NCBI GenBank assembly: GCA_034401795.1
Contig: CM067367.1
Location: 54,810,384 to 54,874,383, forward strand
DNA: 64,000 nucleotides
Source of the DNA: Chaetoderma sp. LZ-2023a
Lineage: Eukaryota > Mollusca > Caudofoveata > Chaetodermatida > Chaetodermatidae
Direction: 5' to 3'
In this document: one piece after another, positions 32,680 to 45,424 of the stretch
How positions within the stretch are numbered: the first letter of the stretch is position 1
Layout of the letters: every line of letters begins with the position of its first letter
Program-made: the position numbers and the translations under genes
The notes under the pieces: generated by a model
What the model saw: only the letters and a program-made list of their open reading frames with translations
Told to the model about the DNA's origin: nothing
Database searches by the model: none

Positions 32680-33545
32680 ATCCCCTGTGCCTTTCACCTG
32701 TTACCTTGCTGCTGCGTTGAAATCTATGCGGGAAAATTCCACAAGACTCAACCACCCAGTGTCAATATTGGGTATGCCGCTAGAGATGGAATATGCCGAT
32801 GATGTGGACTTCATAGACGAGGAAAAGGAACCACTTGACGATCTTCTCCCTACATATTACCTACCTACAAAGCATGGTACTTAAGAAAATGACAATCTAC
32901 TTAGTAGTAGCGAAACGTGGAAGAAAAGTAAAATTCTGGGCTCACTGCTTTGTAGTACTGCTGATATTTCTGCACGCTGCATCATGGGGAACATAGCTTT
33001 CCAGTCCTTCTGGAAGCTATGGATTCGTAGATCAACGATGCCCTTACAAAACGACTACGTTTATACAATGCAACCTGCGTATCCTTGATGCCGTATAACT
33101 GTAACAGCTGGGAAGCTCCAAAGGCAACTCTAGACAAACGATGGCTGCCACCGCAAACACCTATGCACCATCACTGGATACCGATGGGTAGACAGCATAA
33201 TTTACAATGATTCACTATACAAGATGTGTAATACATCGCCGCTGTCCATTAACGCCACCCAGCAAAGACGATCCATATTTGGCCATGTGCTAAGGATGCA
33301 AGGGGACACACCAGCGCAGAGAGCCTTCGAATTTGCCCTACTGGGAGCCAGCAAATACAAAGCCAGCAGAGCACGTCATTGCATAAACCTGTTAAGCATG
33401 ATATGAGGTGACCTCAACCTTCAACTGGACTCGGTACAGTCAAATCAAGAATGGACCTGAGGAAGCCAAGGATTTCGGCTGAGGATAAGACACAGTGGAC
33501 AAACGGGAAGAAGGACTGGTTGCAGCTGTAGGATGGTTCTGCTAC
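32680..33545 (+). pseudogene. LINE-C ORF2 remnant (RT palm to C-terminus)
   Basis: The plus strand encodes LPLEMEYADDVDFI-type text with the RT catalytic YADD at 32792-32803. After several frame changes come thumb-like text and the C-terminal SLYKMCNTSPLSINATQQRR and FGHVLRMQGDTPAQRAFEFA. Both ends match the LINE-C pieces at 3940-4352 and 39117-39735. Stops and shifts throughout; dead. A non-LTR element without visible RNase H. Confidence 0.8.
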
Positions 33546-34039
33546 TACATCCGCAGAATACAGTAATCATACATCACACATATTTGACTGACAAATTGGA
33601 TTCATTAACTGCATACAAATTTTTGTTACTGTTAACTGGTCTCGAAATGGCTCAGAGATGCATTACATAAGAAATAAACATAGAACTATTTTGAATATTC
33701 CAACAATTAATTATAAACGAAAGATGCACACCGCTGCAGTTATATATAAATGATTACATCTCGACAAGTTTATCTCCAACACATCCTACATATGTGATAT
33801 TACGGTCATCCTATGAATAATTTGGGAGGTGGGCATGGGCGTAGCTTACAATAAAGAAGACTGATCTGTCCTGGCTTGTCAGCCATGCACACGCTGCACT
33901 TTATTAAATAAAACACATAGCTTAGCATTATTGGCTTTCATTAATGCGTTTTGGAAATGGAATACTAATTGTATAAACAAACAATCACTATCCATTCATA
34001 ATACCGGGTTATAGAAGTTACATGAGTTTAGGACAAATG

Positions 34040-34320
34040 ACCAAATATCTCGGACACTGGTCAGTAAGTGCATCCCGAAATACACATCTTTAGCCATAAA
34101 TTGTGAACGCAAATAGATAGAATCACCAAATTTTGACACACCCATTCATATTATAGGGGCAAGCAGATTTATGAGTTTCAAGGCAGGAAACTAATATCTA
34201 AGTTCCGGGTCATGAAGACATTGCTGGAATCCGCATTTTTTGCCATAACTCTGGAATGCAAGGAGGTAGAATCACCATATGTAGCACACACACATTCATA
34301 TTACAATAGTTTATGATTGC
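34040..34320 (+). repeat. Two-copy ~130-bp direct repeat
   Basis: Two diverged copies share GCCATAA, then AATAGATAGAATCACCA or GGAGGTAGAATCACCA, then ACACACCCATTCATATTA-type text. Confidence 0.6.
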
Positions 34321-34487
34321 TTTGAGCCAGAGGTCAACAGATCAACTATCTAGGTCACGTCCATGCATGCATGCCACCATATGGACGTACTGGTGTAAGT
34401 GTGGATGTGCTAGTCCCTAAGCGCATGCCGCATTATCAAGACAGAGTGCAAAGGTGTGAGTCACCACCTCCCTCGAGTGCATTCTAG

Positions 34488-34528
<41 letters not shown>

Positions 34529-34538
34529 ATTATTGTAG

Positions 34539-34609
<71 letters not shown>

Positions 34610-34610
34610 G
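34488..34610. repeat. (GTT)n microsatellite
   Basis: About 40 GTT triplets with one short break near 34527. Confidence 0.97.
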
Positions 34611-34621
34611 CACATTCACAT

Positions 34622-34800
34622 GTCATAATTAATAACATCACATGAAGGCTGACGTCACAATCATAAAAGAGAGAGAAATACTTCATCATGAACCTGGAAC
34701 AGGTCGACAGTTGTACAAACTGTATGTTTGTACTATTTAATACACATTTTGTTGAATATTTTGAAACTAATTTGACTGAGGGCTGTCGGAATAAATCAGA
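34622..34800 (+). mobile_element. MITE-1 copy, left part
   Basis: Has TGACGTCA at 34650-34657, the TACTATTTAATA block and one arm of the hairpin (TTTTGAAACTAATTTGACTG). The second arm and right end are lost. Confidence 0.65.
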
Positions 34801-34913
34801 ATACCCAGTTTGGCAGAGATTCGTCTATCGAAACTGTTGATACGTGCCATTGTATGCTGACCCTATCATATGTATAGTTACCATTTATCTAAGTGTCAAG
34901 AAAAGGATGGCGA

Positions 34914-34967
34914 GAGGTGGTGGTGGTAGTGGTAGTGGTGGTGGTGGTGGTGGTGTGCGTACGTACG

Positions 34968-35007
<40 letters not shown>

Positions 35008-35010
35008 TAT
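34914..35010. repeat. (GGT)n-(GTGC)n microsatellite
   Basis: GGT triplets followed by CGTG tetramers. Non-coding. Confidence 0.95.
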
Positions 35011-35651
35011 ATTGGCCACTAAAAATTACTCCCAAACATTTTGTTAGTTTTTTGCTTAGCCCGTGTCCGTTTGAACTCCAGTACGTACATATGCGAGCAC
35101 GCACTCACTCACGCATGCACGGCCGCACACCTGCACCAGTACATATACATGGCGGCATGATTGCGTGGACGCGTCATGAACTGGGATAGCTCAACAGGTG
35201 TGTGAATTGACTGTTGTACAATTTTATAAAACGGTCTGGCAAATATTTTGAAAATAATTTGACTCTATGAGGCAATAGCCGTAGATGTGCTTCACAATTT
35301 GAGCCGAAATAGTTTCCGGAATCTCACCTCAGCGCGCATCCAACCTCTAGGATTTTGTCATAGCTGCAACTTTTATTAACTTAGGGTGACTTGGTTCCCA
35401 TCTCCAGGTATAGCGCATATGTATTTTTTTTATAATTCTGCTGAGGATAGCAGGGTATTTGTGCAAATCGGCTGTTTTACTATTTACTAAGCCATCAAGA
35501 ATATTTTGAAAATATTTTGACTGGATGAGTTCCCAACATATTTCCACAAAACCTGTACAACGAGCAGACAGCTTTCATTGGTGTAAATCTAGCGCCCGAA
35601 GATGGGCCTTAATAATAATAATATTAATTATTATTAATAATAATAATTTTA

Positions 35652-35676
35652 TTGTTGTAGTAGTAGTAGTAGTAGT

Positions 35677-35760
<84 letters not shown>
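35652..35760. repeat. (GTA)n-(GCA)n microsatellite
   Basis: GTA triplets, then about 30 GCA triplets, next to a TAATAATA stretch at 35611-35648. Confidence 0.97.
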
Positions 35761-36482
35761 CCCATGTCTGGTTGAATTCGTTATAACTCCATAGAGCTCC
35801 TGACACCAGACCCATACTCATTTAAACAGCTCATTGCCCTGCTAATGGTGGTGACCCAATAAGCACCTGCTGTGATTGGTTGCGAGTTATGACGTCATCA
35901 GTATTCGAATTACCCCAGGTCTCCTAACAGTTGCATGGCTCCTTACCTTCCAATAGCTCGACAGCTTGACCAGCAGTGACTGTATAAGCGGCTGCGCTGA
36001 ATAGGAGCGAGGAATCGTGTGATCTTTCGCTTGACCATGCCCCCTGCCCCTCTTCATACCCCTAACACTTTCATGGGTCATTAGGCCCGTCAATCACCAT
36101 CACCAAAAGTCAATGTCTCAACACCTCGGACATATATGGGCATGTGGGCGTGGCCTAATATACAAATGAGATGACGTCACAACTATCTCAGCCAATCAGA
36201 ACAGCCGTCCATACCGTCGCCTTTCTGCTCTCAAGTTCGGAAACGATCGCCCCATTTAGAGTTATTGAAAAGTGCTTCAAATATGTCTATTTTGAACGCA
36301 ATGTTGCTGAAAGCTATTGTTGTTGCGCCAGTAGAGATATGGAAGAACGCGTATAAATGTCTAGCCGTTGATGTTGCATTTTAGACATGGCAAATGTGCT
36401 CGAGACCTTACGGGAATGCTTCCATCCAAATTTGGAGAAGATCCCTCCAGTAGAACCACAGTTATTCAAACATGTCTTAAAA

Positions 36483-36600
36483 ACGACGACGACGACAACG
36501 ACGACGACGACGACGACGATCAGCACCACCACGACGACGACGAGGAAGACGACGACAATAACAACGACACCGACAACAACAACAACGACAACGAGAGCGA
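36483..36600. repeat. (ACG)n trinucleotide tract
   Basis: Interrupted ACG and ACA triplets. A frame beginning ATGGCAAATGTGCTCGAGACC at ~36387 enters it and would give poly-Thr. I do not rate it as a gene. Confidence 0.93.
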
Positions 36601-36899
36601 CAACAAGCACCCCAAGCTCGCATTTACCTTTGCGCCTAGCGACTTGGGTAAAAAGTTAAGACACGTATATGGATGAGCTAAAATGTAAAATGTGCTCCGT
36701 GTGTCATATAAAATTTGTTTATGCTGCTCATATAGCATTTCAGGTCAGTGTCCGATATCGCTGATGGAAAACTGCTGGAAAGCGTCCACGGTGAGAGTGC
36801 ATTGTGGATAGTTATTACAAGTTATGCCGGTCTGAATGATCGAGGCAGGGAACATGAAAACGTGGTTTCTAAACACAATAGGGGAATGCAATCTGTTAA

Positions 36900-37230
36900 G
36901 TCATCAATTAGCCTACGTCACTCATAGGCTGACGTCACAATCCAATTACTTAATGAATGACGTAATTAAGGTCGTCATGAACCTCGAGTAGTATCTCAGT
37001 TGCACGAATTACATGGCTTTACTATTTAATAAGCATTATGTTGAATATTTTGACACTAATTTGGCTGGACGCTGTTATTCAACAGCTCGCCACTATAGTT
37101 ACCTTGAAAATGGGATTCTGGGAAGTCATAGTTCAAAGCATATAAATCGAGCCCAACAAACCCTAACCTCTAACCCTAACCCTAGGTTCAACGCGTGAGC
37201 GGAACTTAGCTAGAGATGGTCGGGGCATAG
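36900..37230 (+). mobile_element. MITE-1 copy
   Basis: TGACGTCA at 36930-36937, TACGTCA nearby, TACTATTTAATAAGCAT, then one arm of the core (TTTTGACACTAATTTGGCTG) and the CTAGAGATGG-CGGGGCATAG right part. It abuts the MITE-2 at 37242. Confidence 0.7.
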
Positions 37231-37241
37231 CATTGCTTTCT

Positions 37242-37638
37242 TAACACTTCTTGTGTCAACAGCGCTTCAAAGCGCTCAAAATACTACTTGATATATCAAT
37301 TAAACATCTTGATCGTCAATATTTTTCAAGATATTTTAATTTTAGAACACTAATTTTGTAAATTTAGCACTGATTTTTTTTCGGGGGCTTGACCATTAAA
37401 GGGGTAATGGTAAAGAAATTGTTTTACCTAGCCAGTGTCTATCTGTAGGCCGAGAGAAACGTATCTTTGGAAATTTACAACTAGAATGACTGGCTCGGTT
37501 ACCGAGCCAGTCATTCTAATGGTAAATATTAAAAAATACTGTTCTTTAGGCCTTTCAAATAGCCATGTCTGAAGATCACTGTCAAGTTGTTTTTTGATCA
37601 GTTTGACCATTACAGGGTGAAGTTGACACAAGAGGGTT
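37242..37638. mobile_element. MITE-2, complete copy
   Basis: The best example of the family at 397 bp. The ends are inverted repeats of AACCCTCTTGTGTCAAC type (left AACACTTCTTGTGTCAAC, right GTTGACACAAGAGGGTT). The centre at ~37490-37525 is a perfect palindrome built on GACTGGCTCGGTTACCGAGC. No coding. Confidence 0.82.
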
Positions 37639-38119
37639 TTTTCTGGCCACACAATAAGCTGCTATCTTATTGAACCATCATATTGTTCCCAATCACAGGT
37701 GGTCTATTCAACAGGTTATATTGTATTCATATTCATTATTATTTAGCATGGACGAATGCCTGCTATATTGCCACTGCCACCGTCTTTGAGTAAAATATGG
37801 CCTTGCGATGCAATCTGGAAATTTGCTTCGCCATAGAATTTGGACTCGGTGTAAAATATAAAGGTTGTCGAGTGCTAAATCGTTTCTCACCCGACAGTCC
37901 ATTACTAGCGCGTATTGGAGCGCAGGACGTGGAAAATTCTATGCGAAAATGACAAAAGACGCTGATGATGGCATTTTTCCGCTGTATCGAAGCAATAATT
38001 CTAAATAAGAGCTTCCACGCGTCTAAACAAGGTCAGAGAATATAGCTTTTCATTTCCAACACGAGTACATAGTAAAAAAACGAACATAAATGGCTACTTT
38101 TAAGGGTCCTACGGTCCCC

Positions 38120-38460
38120 AAATATATGACGTCATAATCATTTACTTCATATGTAGGCTGAAGTCGCAATCATAATGACGTATTATAGCCCTGTCATGAA
38201 GCTCGAAGACGAATTGTTTGTCATTGATAAATTTACAATTTAAAAAACATTCTGTTGAATATATTGAAACTAATTTGACTGGGAGGCAGTACCAGCCCCA
38301 GCTACATTAGTTTTAAAATATTCAACAACTTTCTTGTATAGCTACCTTGTAATTAGCTTCCTGACAATGCAAGGTTCAAGGTAGGCTATATAAAGGGATT
38401 CCATAATTGATTGATTAGCTAGAAATGGACGGGACATAGCTAGAAATGGGTCCCTTCATT
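38120..38460 (+). mobile_element. MITE-1 copy
   Basis: TGACGTCA at 38127-38134. Hairpin arms at ~38250-38330, with a short loop and the text ACTAATTTGACTGGGAGGC. The right end is GCTAGAAATGGGTCC-like. Confidence 0.75.
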
Positions 38461-38639
38461 AGTCTCCGTAGTGCGGTCAACCCTGTCTTGTGGACACTTA
38501 TAGGGAGCTCTGAAAGTTCTTAGTATTGTGGTCGGGCAAGGGGAAGGACTAGCCAAACCGGAACCGGTAATTCGCCTCCATGAGATGCGCTACGGTCGCC
38601 ATGTTGATGCATGTATCTTAAAGTTATCATCTATTGATA

Positions 38640-38830
38640 AAAGAAACATATCCAAGCTAAATTTAGGTATATTTGTTACTTTATGGACACTTTAACTAAC
38701 TAGAACTGTAGCCGCCATTTTAGATAGATATTTTCTGGCGCCATTATTTCAGACTCTTGTCTTCGCCGGTGCGCAATACTAATGCTAGTCATTCTTGCGC
38801 TGGCTTCCAAGGTGAGTGCATAGTAGGTGC
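38640..38830 (+). repeat. ~190-bp direct repeat, left copy
   Basis: Matches 40795-41000: TTTGTTACTTTATGGACACT, then TGTAGCCGCCATTTTAGATA, then GGCGCCATTATTTCAGA, ending in CTGGCTTCCAAGGTGAG. The two copies bracket the LINE-C and LINE-D fragments. Family unknown. Confidence 0.8.
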
Positions 38831-39116
38831 CTAGCATAGTTCAATACCAGTTGTGTGTTTGCTATGGTGCAAGTGACAACAAACATAAATTTATAACAAG
38901 TTTACTGAAAACTGTTGCTGCCAATAGCGGCAACAGCTAACCGTCAAGTTGTTGTTAAAATAATCAGCTGATAATACAATTAACACTAGGTAATGATTTG
39001 ATAACAATTTGGCTGAAAATCGTTGATGCAACAATTTTCAATCAAATTGTTCTCAAAATATTCAGCTGGTCAGTCAATGTTGCAAGACTTACTGAAGATA
39101 TTTCTTGCAACTTTAA

Positions 39117-39735
39117 GGACAGTCATTTGTTACTAAGGCAGCAACAGCGTTGTCAAATTTTTATCAGAATAATCAGCGGGTTTTGTTGGGTAACAAGTGC
39201 ATACAAGTGCCTATATCATGTGCGTATTATGTATAATTACTGTATTCCGCGGCTGTAGTAGTAGAAACACCACACAGCTGCAATCAGTCCTTCTTCGCTT
39301 TTGCCCACTCTTGTCCTCGGCCGAAATCCTTAGCTTTCTCAGGTCCATTAATGACTTGAGTGTACCGAGTGCTGCTTTCTTGAGGTCGCCTCGTAGCACT
39401 GTTTAGCAGACTTATGCAATGACGTTCTCTCCTGACTTTGGATTTACTGGCTCCGAGTAGGGCGAATTCCAAGGCTCTCTGTGCTGGTGTGTCTTCTGGC
39501 ATTCTTAGCACATGGCCAAACATAGACCATCTTTTTTGCTGGGCGACTTTTACAGACAGTGGTGATGTATTGCACATCTTGTATAGTGCATCATTTGGAA
39601 ACTATGCTGTCTGGCCATCGGTATCAAGTGATGGTGCGTAGGTGTTTGCGGTGGTAGGCATCGAGTTTGTCTAGAGCTGCCTTTGGAGCTGCTCAGCTAC
39701 TACAGTTATACAGCATCAAGGATACGCAGGTATAA
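39117..39735 (-). pseudogene. LINE-C ORF2 C-terminus
   Basis: The minus-strand frame at 39284-39577 gives MCNTSPLSVKVAQQKRWSMF and GHVLRMPEDTPAQRALEFAL. The DNA outside that frame matches the copies at 3940-4352 and 33200-33545. Truncated and shifted. Confidence 0.8.
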
Positions 39736-39769
39736 ACGTAGTCTTTTTAATAAGCAACTGAATAAATAA

Positions 39770-40735
39770 ATCTCTGGAGAATAACAACATATTATCAGAG
39801 AATCAAGCCGGCTTCAGAAAAGGATACGCTACCATTGTTCATATTTTTACACTCTACTATTATTGAACTATTTAAAACAAAACGGAAATGCCTATTTTGC
39901 TGTTTCGTTGACTTTGAAAAGGCATTTGACTTGATATGGCGGAACGGCCTATGGATAAAGCTTCTGCAATGGAAAGATATACAGAGCAATTCAAAGCATG
40001 TATAATAACATAAAATCAATTATTACGTTAAATAATGAATTCTCTGATCCACTCACTTGTCCATGGGGTGTTCACCAGAGCGAAAACCTGTCACCAATAT
40101 TATTCGCAATATATCTAAATGACCTAGAAACCTTTCTACATGAGCAAAACTGTAATCAAATAGAACTAACAGATACAGGTGACGAATTTATCACACTATT
40201 TAAACTACTTATTCGGCTCAATGGAGACGATGCAGTTATACTAGCTGAGAGTGCAACCGAGAGGCACTAGACGTTTTTGAAAAATACTGCACCCTCTGGA
40301 AACTAAAACCAAATGCAGATAAAACCAACGTCGTCATGTTTGGAACTACCAAAGCATAGAGTAGGAAGCTAAAGTTATATATGAACATGAAAGAGCTAGA
40401 CATTGTACATAACTATAAATACTTAGGAATACACTTCTCTTACAATGGACGGATGCTTTTGGCCGAAAAGCTCATCGCTGAACAGGCTAAAAGGCTATGT
40501 TTGCACTAAAAAGAAAGGCTAACCAACGAGATCTACCAATAGATTGCCAGCTAAAGCTGTACCTCCAAATGATAGAGCCAATACTACTATATGCGTGTGA
40601 AATTATTGGAATTGAAAAGTCCAATATCCTAGAAACGGTAAATTTAAACTACCTTGGACATGTTCTAAATATTAAACGCACTACCCCGAAATAAATGATA
40701 TATGGGGAACTTGAAGAAATACCTATAAACGTTAT
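39770..40735 (+). pseudogene. LINE-D reverse transcriptase remnant
   Basis: The plus strand gives, over several frames, QAGFRKGYATIVHIF, then LSPILFAIYLNDLETFLHEQ (the frame at 39998-40270), then GDDAVILAESATE in the RT palm, then LKLYLQMIEPILLYACEI and NLNYLGHVLNIKRTTPK. The palm motif reads NGDDAV instead of the usual F/YADD. At least four frame changes. This RT type differs from LINE-A and LINE-C; its clade is uncertain. Confidence 0.82.
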
Positions 40736-40794
40736 ATAAGTTTTAACGAGTAGGTTATCATTCGTTGTTTTATGACCACATTTATGATTAAAAA

Positions 40795-41000
40795 AACATG
40801 TCCTAACTAAATTTTGGACTATTTGTTGCTTTATGGACACTTTAACTAACCAGAGCTGTAGCCGCCATTTTAGATAAATATTTGCTGGCGCCATTATTTC
40901 AGAGTCCATTTTCTTCACCGTTAAACAATTGCTGGCATAAACCATTCAGGTAATGCTAATAATAGTAATTTTTACTCTGGCTTCCAAGGTGAGCACATAG
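40795..41000 (+). repeat. ~190-bp direct repeat, right copy
   Basis: Second copy of 38640-38830, with ~85-90% identity by eye. Confidence 0.8.
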
Positions 41001-41004
41001 TAAG

Positions 41005-44000
41005 TTCCCATATCTACAATAGACGAGGACGTTAAGTATGCACAAAGGCAAGAATGTCCAAGACAGGATTTGCCCTTTCTGCGCATGCGCCAGGCCACTG
41101 GGAGTGCCTCCTCAATAGACAGGGTTTCTTTCGTAATATGGGACATGGCCGCGTTCTCGCGATACCGATGACTGGGTGGACACGTAGTTTGTATGCGTGA
41201 TCTCTGCATGACTTCCTCCTCGCATAAATGGCCATGATCACAAAAGTTTTCGGGAATGTTTGGTACCGTTGGAAAGGTTGAAGGTTCCGCTTTTTCATGA
41301 TAACGATGGCAAGAACGACCACCGATTGACTGCTGATCACATAGGTAAAACCAACCATTCATCAGAGGATAATGCGACGCAGAGCAGAGCGTATAAAAGC
41401 TGCTCGTTCTGCTAGGTAACGACAGCCGTGTCAGGTTGTTTACTAACTGCCTCGCCATCGACCCCGGTTGACGGTATACATTCTGCTTCCCATACCAGTA
41501 ACTGGCGGGGAATTTGCACTGTAGAGCCATCAGGGCTTTAGCCGCTCAGAGCGGGTCGACATTTACATAGGCAGCAGGACAACCTCATTTTTGAAAGGCC
41601 GCTCTGGAATGCAGCCAAATTAACAACTAAAATTCATCCTCCTTCAAAAAATGATGCTGCGATCATTCTGTTCTGAGACCTTCGCAAATTTAAAACCTCT
41701 GCACCGCCTTCTGATCCCAAAGAGAAGTCGATCCGACTGCACACTGACAGAATTCTTAGCTACTCCTGTGCTGAAACATCGCCTGGAAGTGCTGCTGTCG
41801 CCCTTCATCTACTACCAAGTTCAGCTTCTGCCGCTTTTCTGTTCTTGTTCTGAAGAACCTTCTACCACCTGTAACAAGACTTGTTTTAAGAACGCTGGAA
41901 CTATTCTATCACTCGTCCATTATATCGCGAATCTGTGAATTCTTTTTCTGGGGACCGCTTCTCCATGAGAAACCATTGAACCTTCTTCCGTTTCAAGAAG
42001 TACCATCTGCCTGGCTTGTTGTGATCTTTTGCCATCGAGGATTAAATCACCATGGACATATCTACCGAGACTGGTCAAAAGCAGACAACGCCCACAATAG
42101 CAGAACCTAGACCTCACTTTAGAGGAACTTTTTGTCTGACCATGACTCTGAACTTTCTGCCATTGTGTAAGAACTTGAACTGTGTAGGAAAAAACGTTAA
42201 ATATACTGACTAATCTAGGTCTTTTTTCTCTATAGATTTCTAGATCTGCCACCGTAAGTGTGATTTAACTTGTCTCCATCGCTGTTTAGTGATCGTTCTG
42301 CTCTTGTCATAAGGAACGTTCTAAAGGTGATCGACCATCTTAGCTGTAAAACTGTGGATGGCGATCTTGCGCACTGCACAACATGAAGTCAAACCCTAGC
42401 AGTGTAGCTGCATCACATTTCCCAATTCATCTATATGGATAAGGACGCTCACCCTTTTTGCTGCTCTTTTGGAGTGGGTGTCATCCTCAGCGCATAGCGT
42501 GAAACTTCTGCCAGAAGGACTGCTTCTTGACTTCTTGTTCAGTAGGTCCTGCACATCACTTGGATCACCAGCTAACTAGTATAATAGGTTATGGTTAGCT
42601 CCCACCAAACCTTCCGCATTGGATGCATACCTTCGTTTGGCTTCTTGAGAGTAGGATATATTGTTAAGTTATGGAAAGCTAAGCCGCTCAGCTCGCCTGA
42701 AAACATCTGCCTACCTCATCGCCGATTCCCAGCTCTGGTACAAACAATCACGACGTCACGATAACCCCCACCCCACCCCGTCGCTTACTTTTCATCCTTT
42801 TTGACTGCTTTTATGGGTCTTGTGACCCTCCGTTGCGTTTCACACAACGGAAATCAGATAACCGCTGCATCGACCGGAACCCCTTCCTAGTCTGTTGCAT
42901 CTCCTCAGTCTGTTGTCGTTTTCAACCACAGCAGCACTCAAACTTGGCGGAGGTTCCACTAAACTCTCTCCTCCTCAAGTTATTTGTTTGTGTGTATGCA
43001 CCCCTGGAGCACAGACCCCTCGGACTGTGTTAAGTTCTTTTTGACATTACCAAGGATGGTATAGCCTTCCGAGCCAAAGATTCACCTGCCCTTGCAAAGA
43101 GGTTCTCACATAACTTAACTGATTGTGTCCTTCTGCGGCCGTTTGAGGCCTTAACCCGCAAAACATTCTAGGTAATATGAAAAACACAGCCTAGCGTGGG
43201 ATCCCCCTAAAGGTATTAGGTATAGGCACAGCCAGAAGGACCACCTTTGGACGTCTGCGGAGAACATCGGCTAAACCAGGCAGCTCAGACTAACCATCTC
43301 TTTTCTCCATCCACCAACCCCCACCCCTGAGCCTCTTGATAGGACATTAAAGTAGGAGTTCTCTCCCATTCCACCGTAAACAGACCCTTTGGAATAGATA
43401 GTTCTTCAGCACCAAATGACTTCTAGGACTGATTTATCTTAGAAATATTGAGTGACGAAATGAATAGTGACCGATAGTAATGGACCGACTGCCGGGGTTA
43501 GGTAGGAATTAAACACACGCTGTCTCCTTCCTCCCCTCTCCTGCTTAGAACCCATTTCCCCCCGAGACAGCCATACCCGCCGCCTCTCTGGCCTTCCCAC
43601 CTATGTAGTGACGTTATCTTGGAAAGGATCTTAGGAAGATCGAGAGCAAAGTTGCTCCCATTGCCGCTCAGTGCGCTATTTCTGGTCTACCATATAAAAT
43701 ACTGTACACGGACCCTGAGGAAACCTAAAACGCTAGTGAGAAGACTACCCCCACCCATGCCTCGTCTCTCAATCACCCTCCCTGGTACACTAGCGCCCAA
43801 GAGAGATGCTTAAAATATAGCTTGGCTCGAACGCAGGCCGGGAAGAACAAAAGCAACCTGTGACCCTTTTTTCCTCCCACACCACCACACGCATTACATC
43901 CGCATGTACCGCCCTGCTGGTTGACCCGAATGGATCCCTATTCTCGGAAGGACTCGCTCGTCAACCTGGGGATGCCTTTTCGACCATGCGCACCTGGGGG

Positions 44001-44440
44001 ATTCGCCTCCGTCATTGCCGCCACTGAAACTCCTGCCACCATAACCACCGCTACCTCGACCACTGGAGGAATTTCAGCCACAGCGAACGACACCTCTTCA
44101 GCGGACGCAACCACTTCTGTCGCCTCTCCTCTTCTACCGCACTTGTCGTTTTGCCAGCCTCTATGGGAACGAATGCCTCCATCGACGCCAGCTTCCTTCG
44201 CTCAGACTAGAAGGAGCTACCACCCCCAACCTCACCCCACCCCAATCGGAACCCTTAGGGGATAGTCTGCCAAAAATCGCGACCCCTCGCCTCTGGACAA
44301 TGAAGAGGACGACACTGAGAGGGGACCCACCTCGTCAAGAACGTGTCATGCACAGGACACAGATGTCCGACGGGTCAGCAAACGTTTGTGGGGTGCTCCA
44401 AACCCGCGTAAAGGGCACGGCGTTGCAAGCTGAAAGGCCC
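41005..44440. other. Unassigned, G+C-richer stretch
   Basis: Base composition changes to more G+C and C-rich plus-strand text, with several open frames of 60-194 codons on both strands (for example 40946-41530 minus and 43921-44265 plus). None shows a motif I recognise. The composition and frequent near-frames suggest an old mobile element or decayed coding DNA, not ordinary spacer. Confidence 0.35.
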
Positions 44441-44446
44441 GAAGGA

Positions 44447-44462
44447 CAGTGGCGTAGCCAGG
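44447..44462 (+). mobile_element. hAT-like terminal motif
   Basis: CAGTGGCGTAGCCAGG matches the usual look of hAT transposon ends. It is followed by two direct copies of AAAGGCGCCACCCC. I did not find the opposite end, so only one terminus is claimed. Confidence 0.4.
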
Positions 44463-45424
44463 TTTTCACGTCAGGGGAAGCGAGGTCTAAAAAGGCGCCA
44501 CCCCATTTGAGCGAGGACTTAAAAGGCGCCACCCCGCATATGAATTAGGCGTCGGAATTTGCTTAAATTAGAGAAAATAGCATCCCAGCGTCGCCAATGA
44601 TTTTATTCTACCGAGAAAGTAGCGTGTATTATACTATTCTTTGTCTTGATGTAGCGTAATTAAAACAAAAGGTCTCAACATAGCGATGAACAAGCTGACA
44701 AGAAGGCATTAACTGGTCTCCCCGTCCCCGAGAGCGAGGACAAGCGTGGGACGGCGGCCGCCCGGCCACGGTGTAAAGCTGTAAAGGATCGATCTGTCAC
44801 TTAAAGGAGAACACAAAGAGAAACAGGTCAAAACACGCCAAATGATGCGTTTGTATAATTTAGATAAATTAATATATATCATTTGCATATTTTCAAATTC
44901 CTAAGTCTTCTATTTCGCAAAGGAAAGTAATTTTCTTCAACTTCCCATGCGAACCGAGGAGCGTCGTCATCGCGTGAATTATTGTTGTGATATGACATCA
45001 TCTCGTGAATAATATTTAACTGTTGATCATTGATAGTTCAGAACAGCTCATTCATACACCATCATATTAATGAAATGCAAGATAAACACTGGAATTTTTA
45101 AATTAGAACTTGATCTGAGTTTCCTATAACTGTATTTGACGCCAATTTCGTTTATTCCCAAAACACATGTGGCGTAATCTGAATCCACGTGGTTGACGGA
45201 CGACTCACACGATGACGTTATACCGTGAATTTTGTCTAAAATTCATAACTTTAACGGAAATCTTAACAGTGAAAAAGTTTGTGAAATCTGTCAAATTCTT
45301 TTTAATTCATAAAATATGATAAAAACTGTTTTTGGTAAACTATTCGCTCGGACTAGAAGGGCCTCTCGTCGACCTGGGACAAATTATTTTATGAAGTCTA
45401 TTTCTCGTTTGTGATATCCTTTAA

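Noticed and set aside
36387-36659. Gene starting MANVLETLRECFHPNLEKIP
   Set aside because: The frame turns into poly-Thr over the ACG tract; the 32-residue head alone is not enough support.
40946-41530. 194-codon minus-strand frame as a host gene
   Set aside because: No motif or exon signal recognised, and its end overlaps the ~190-bp dispersed repeat. It is left as unassigned.
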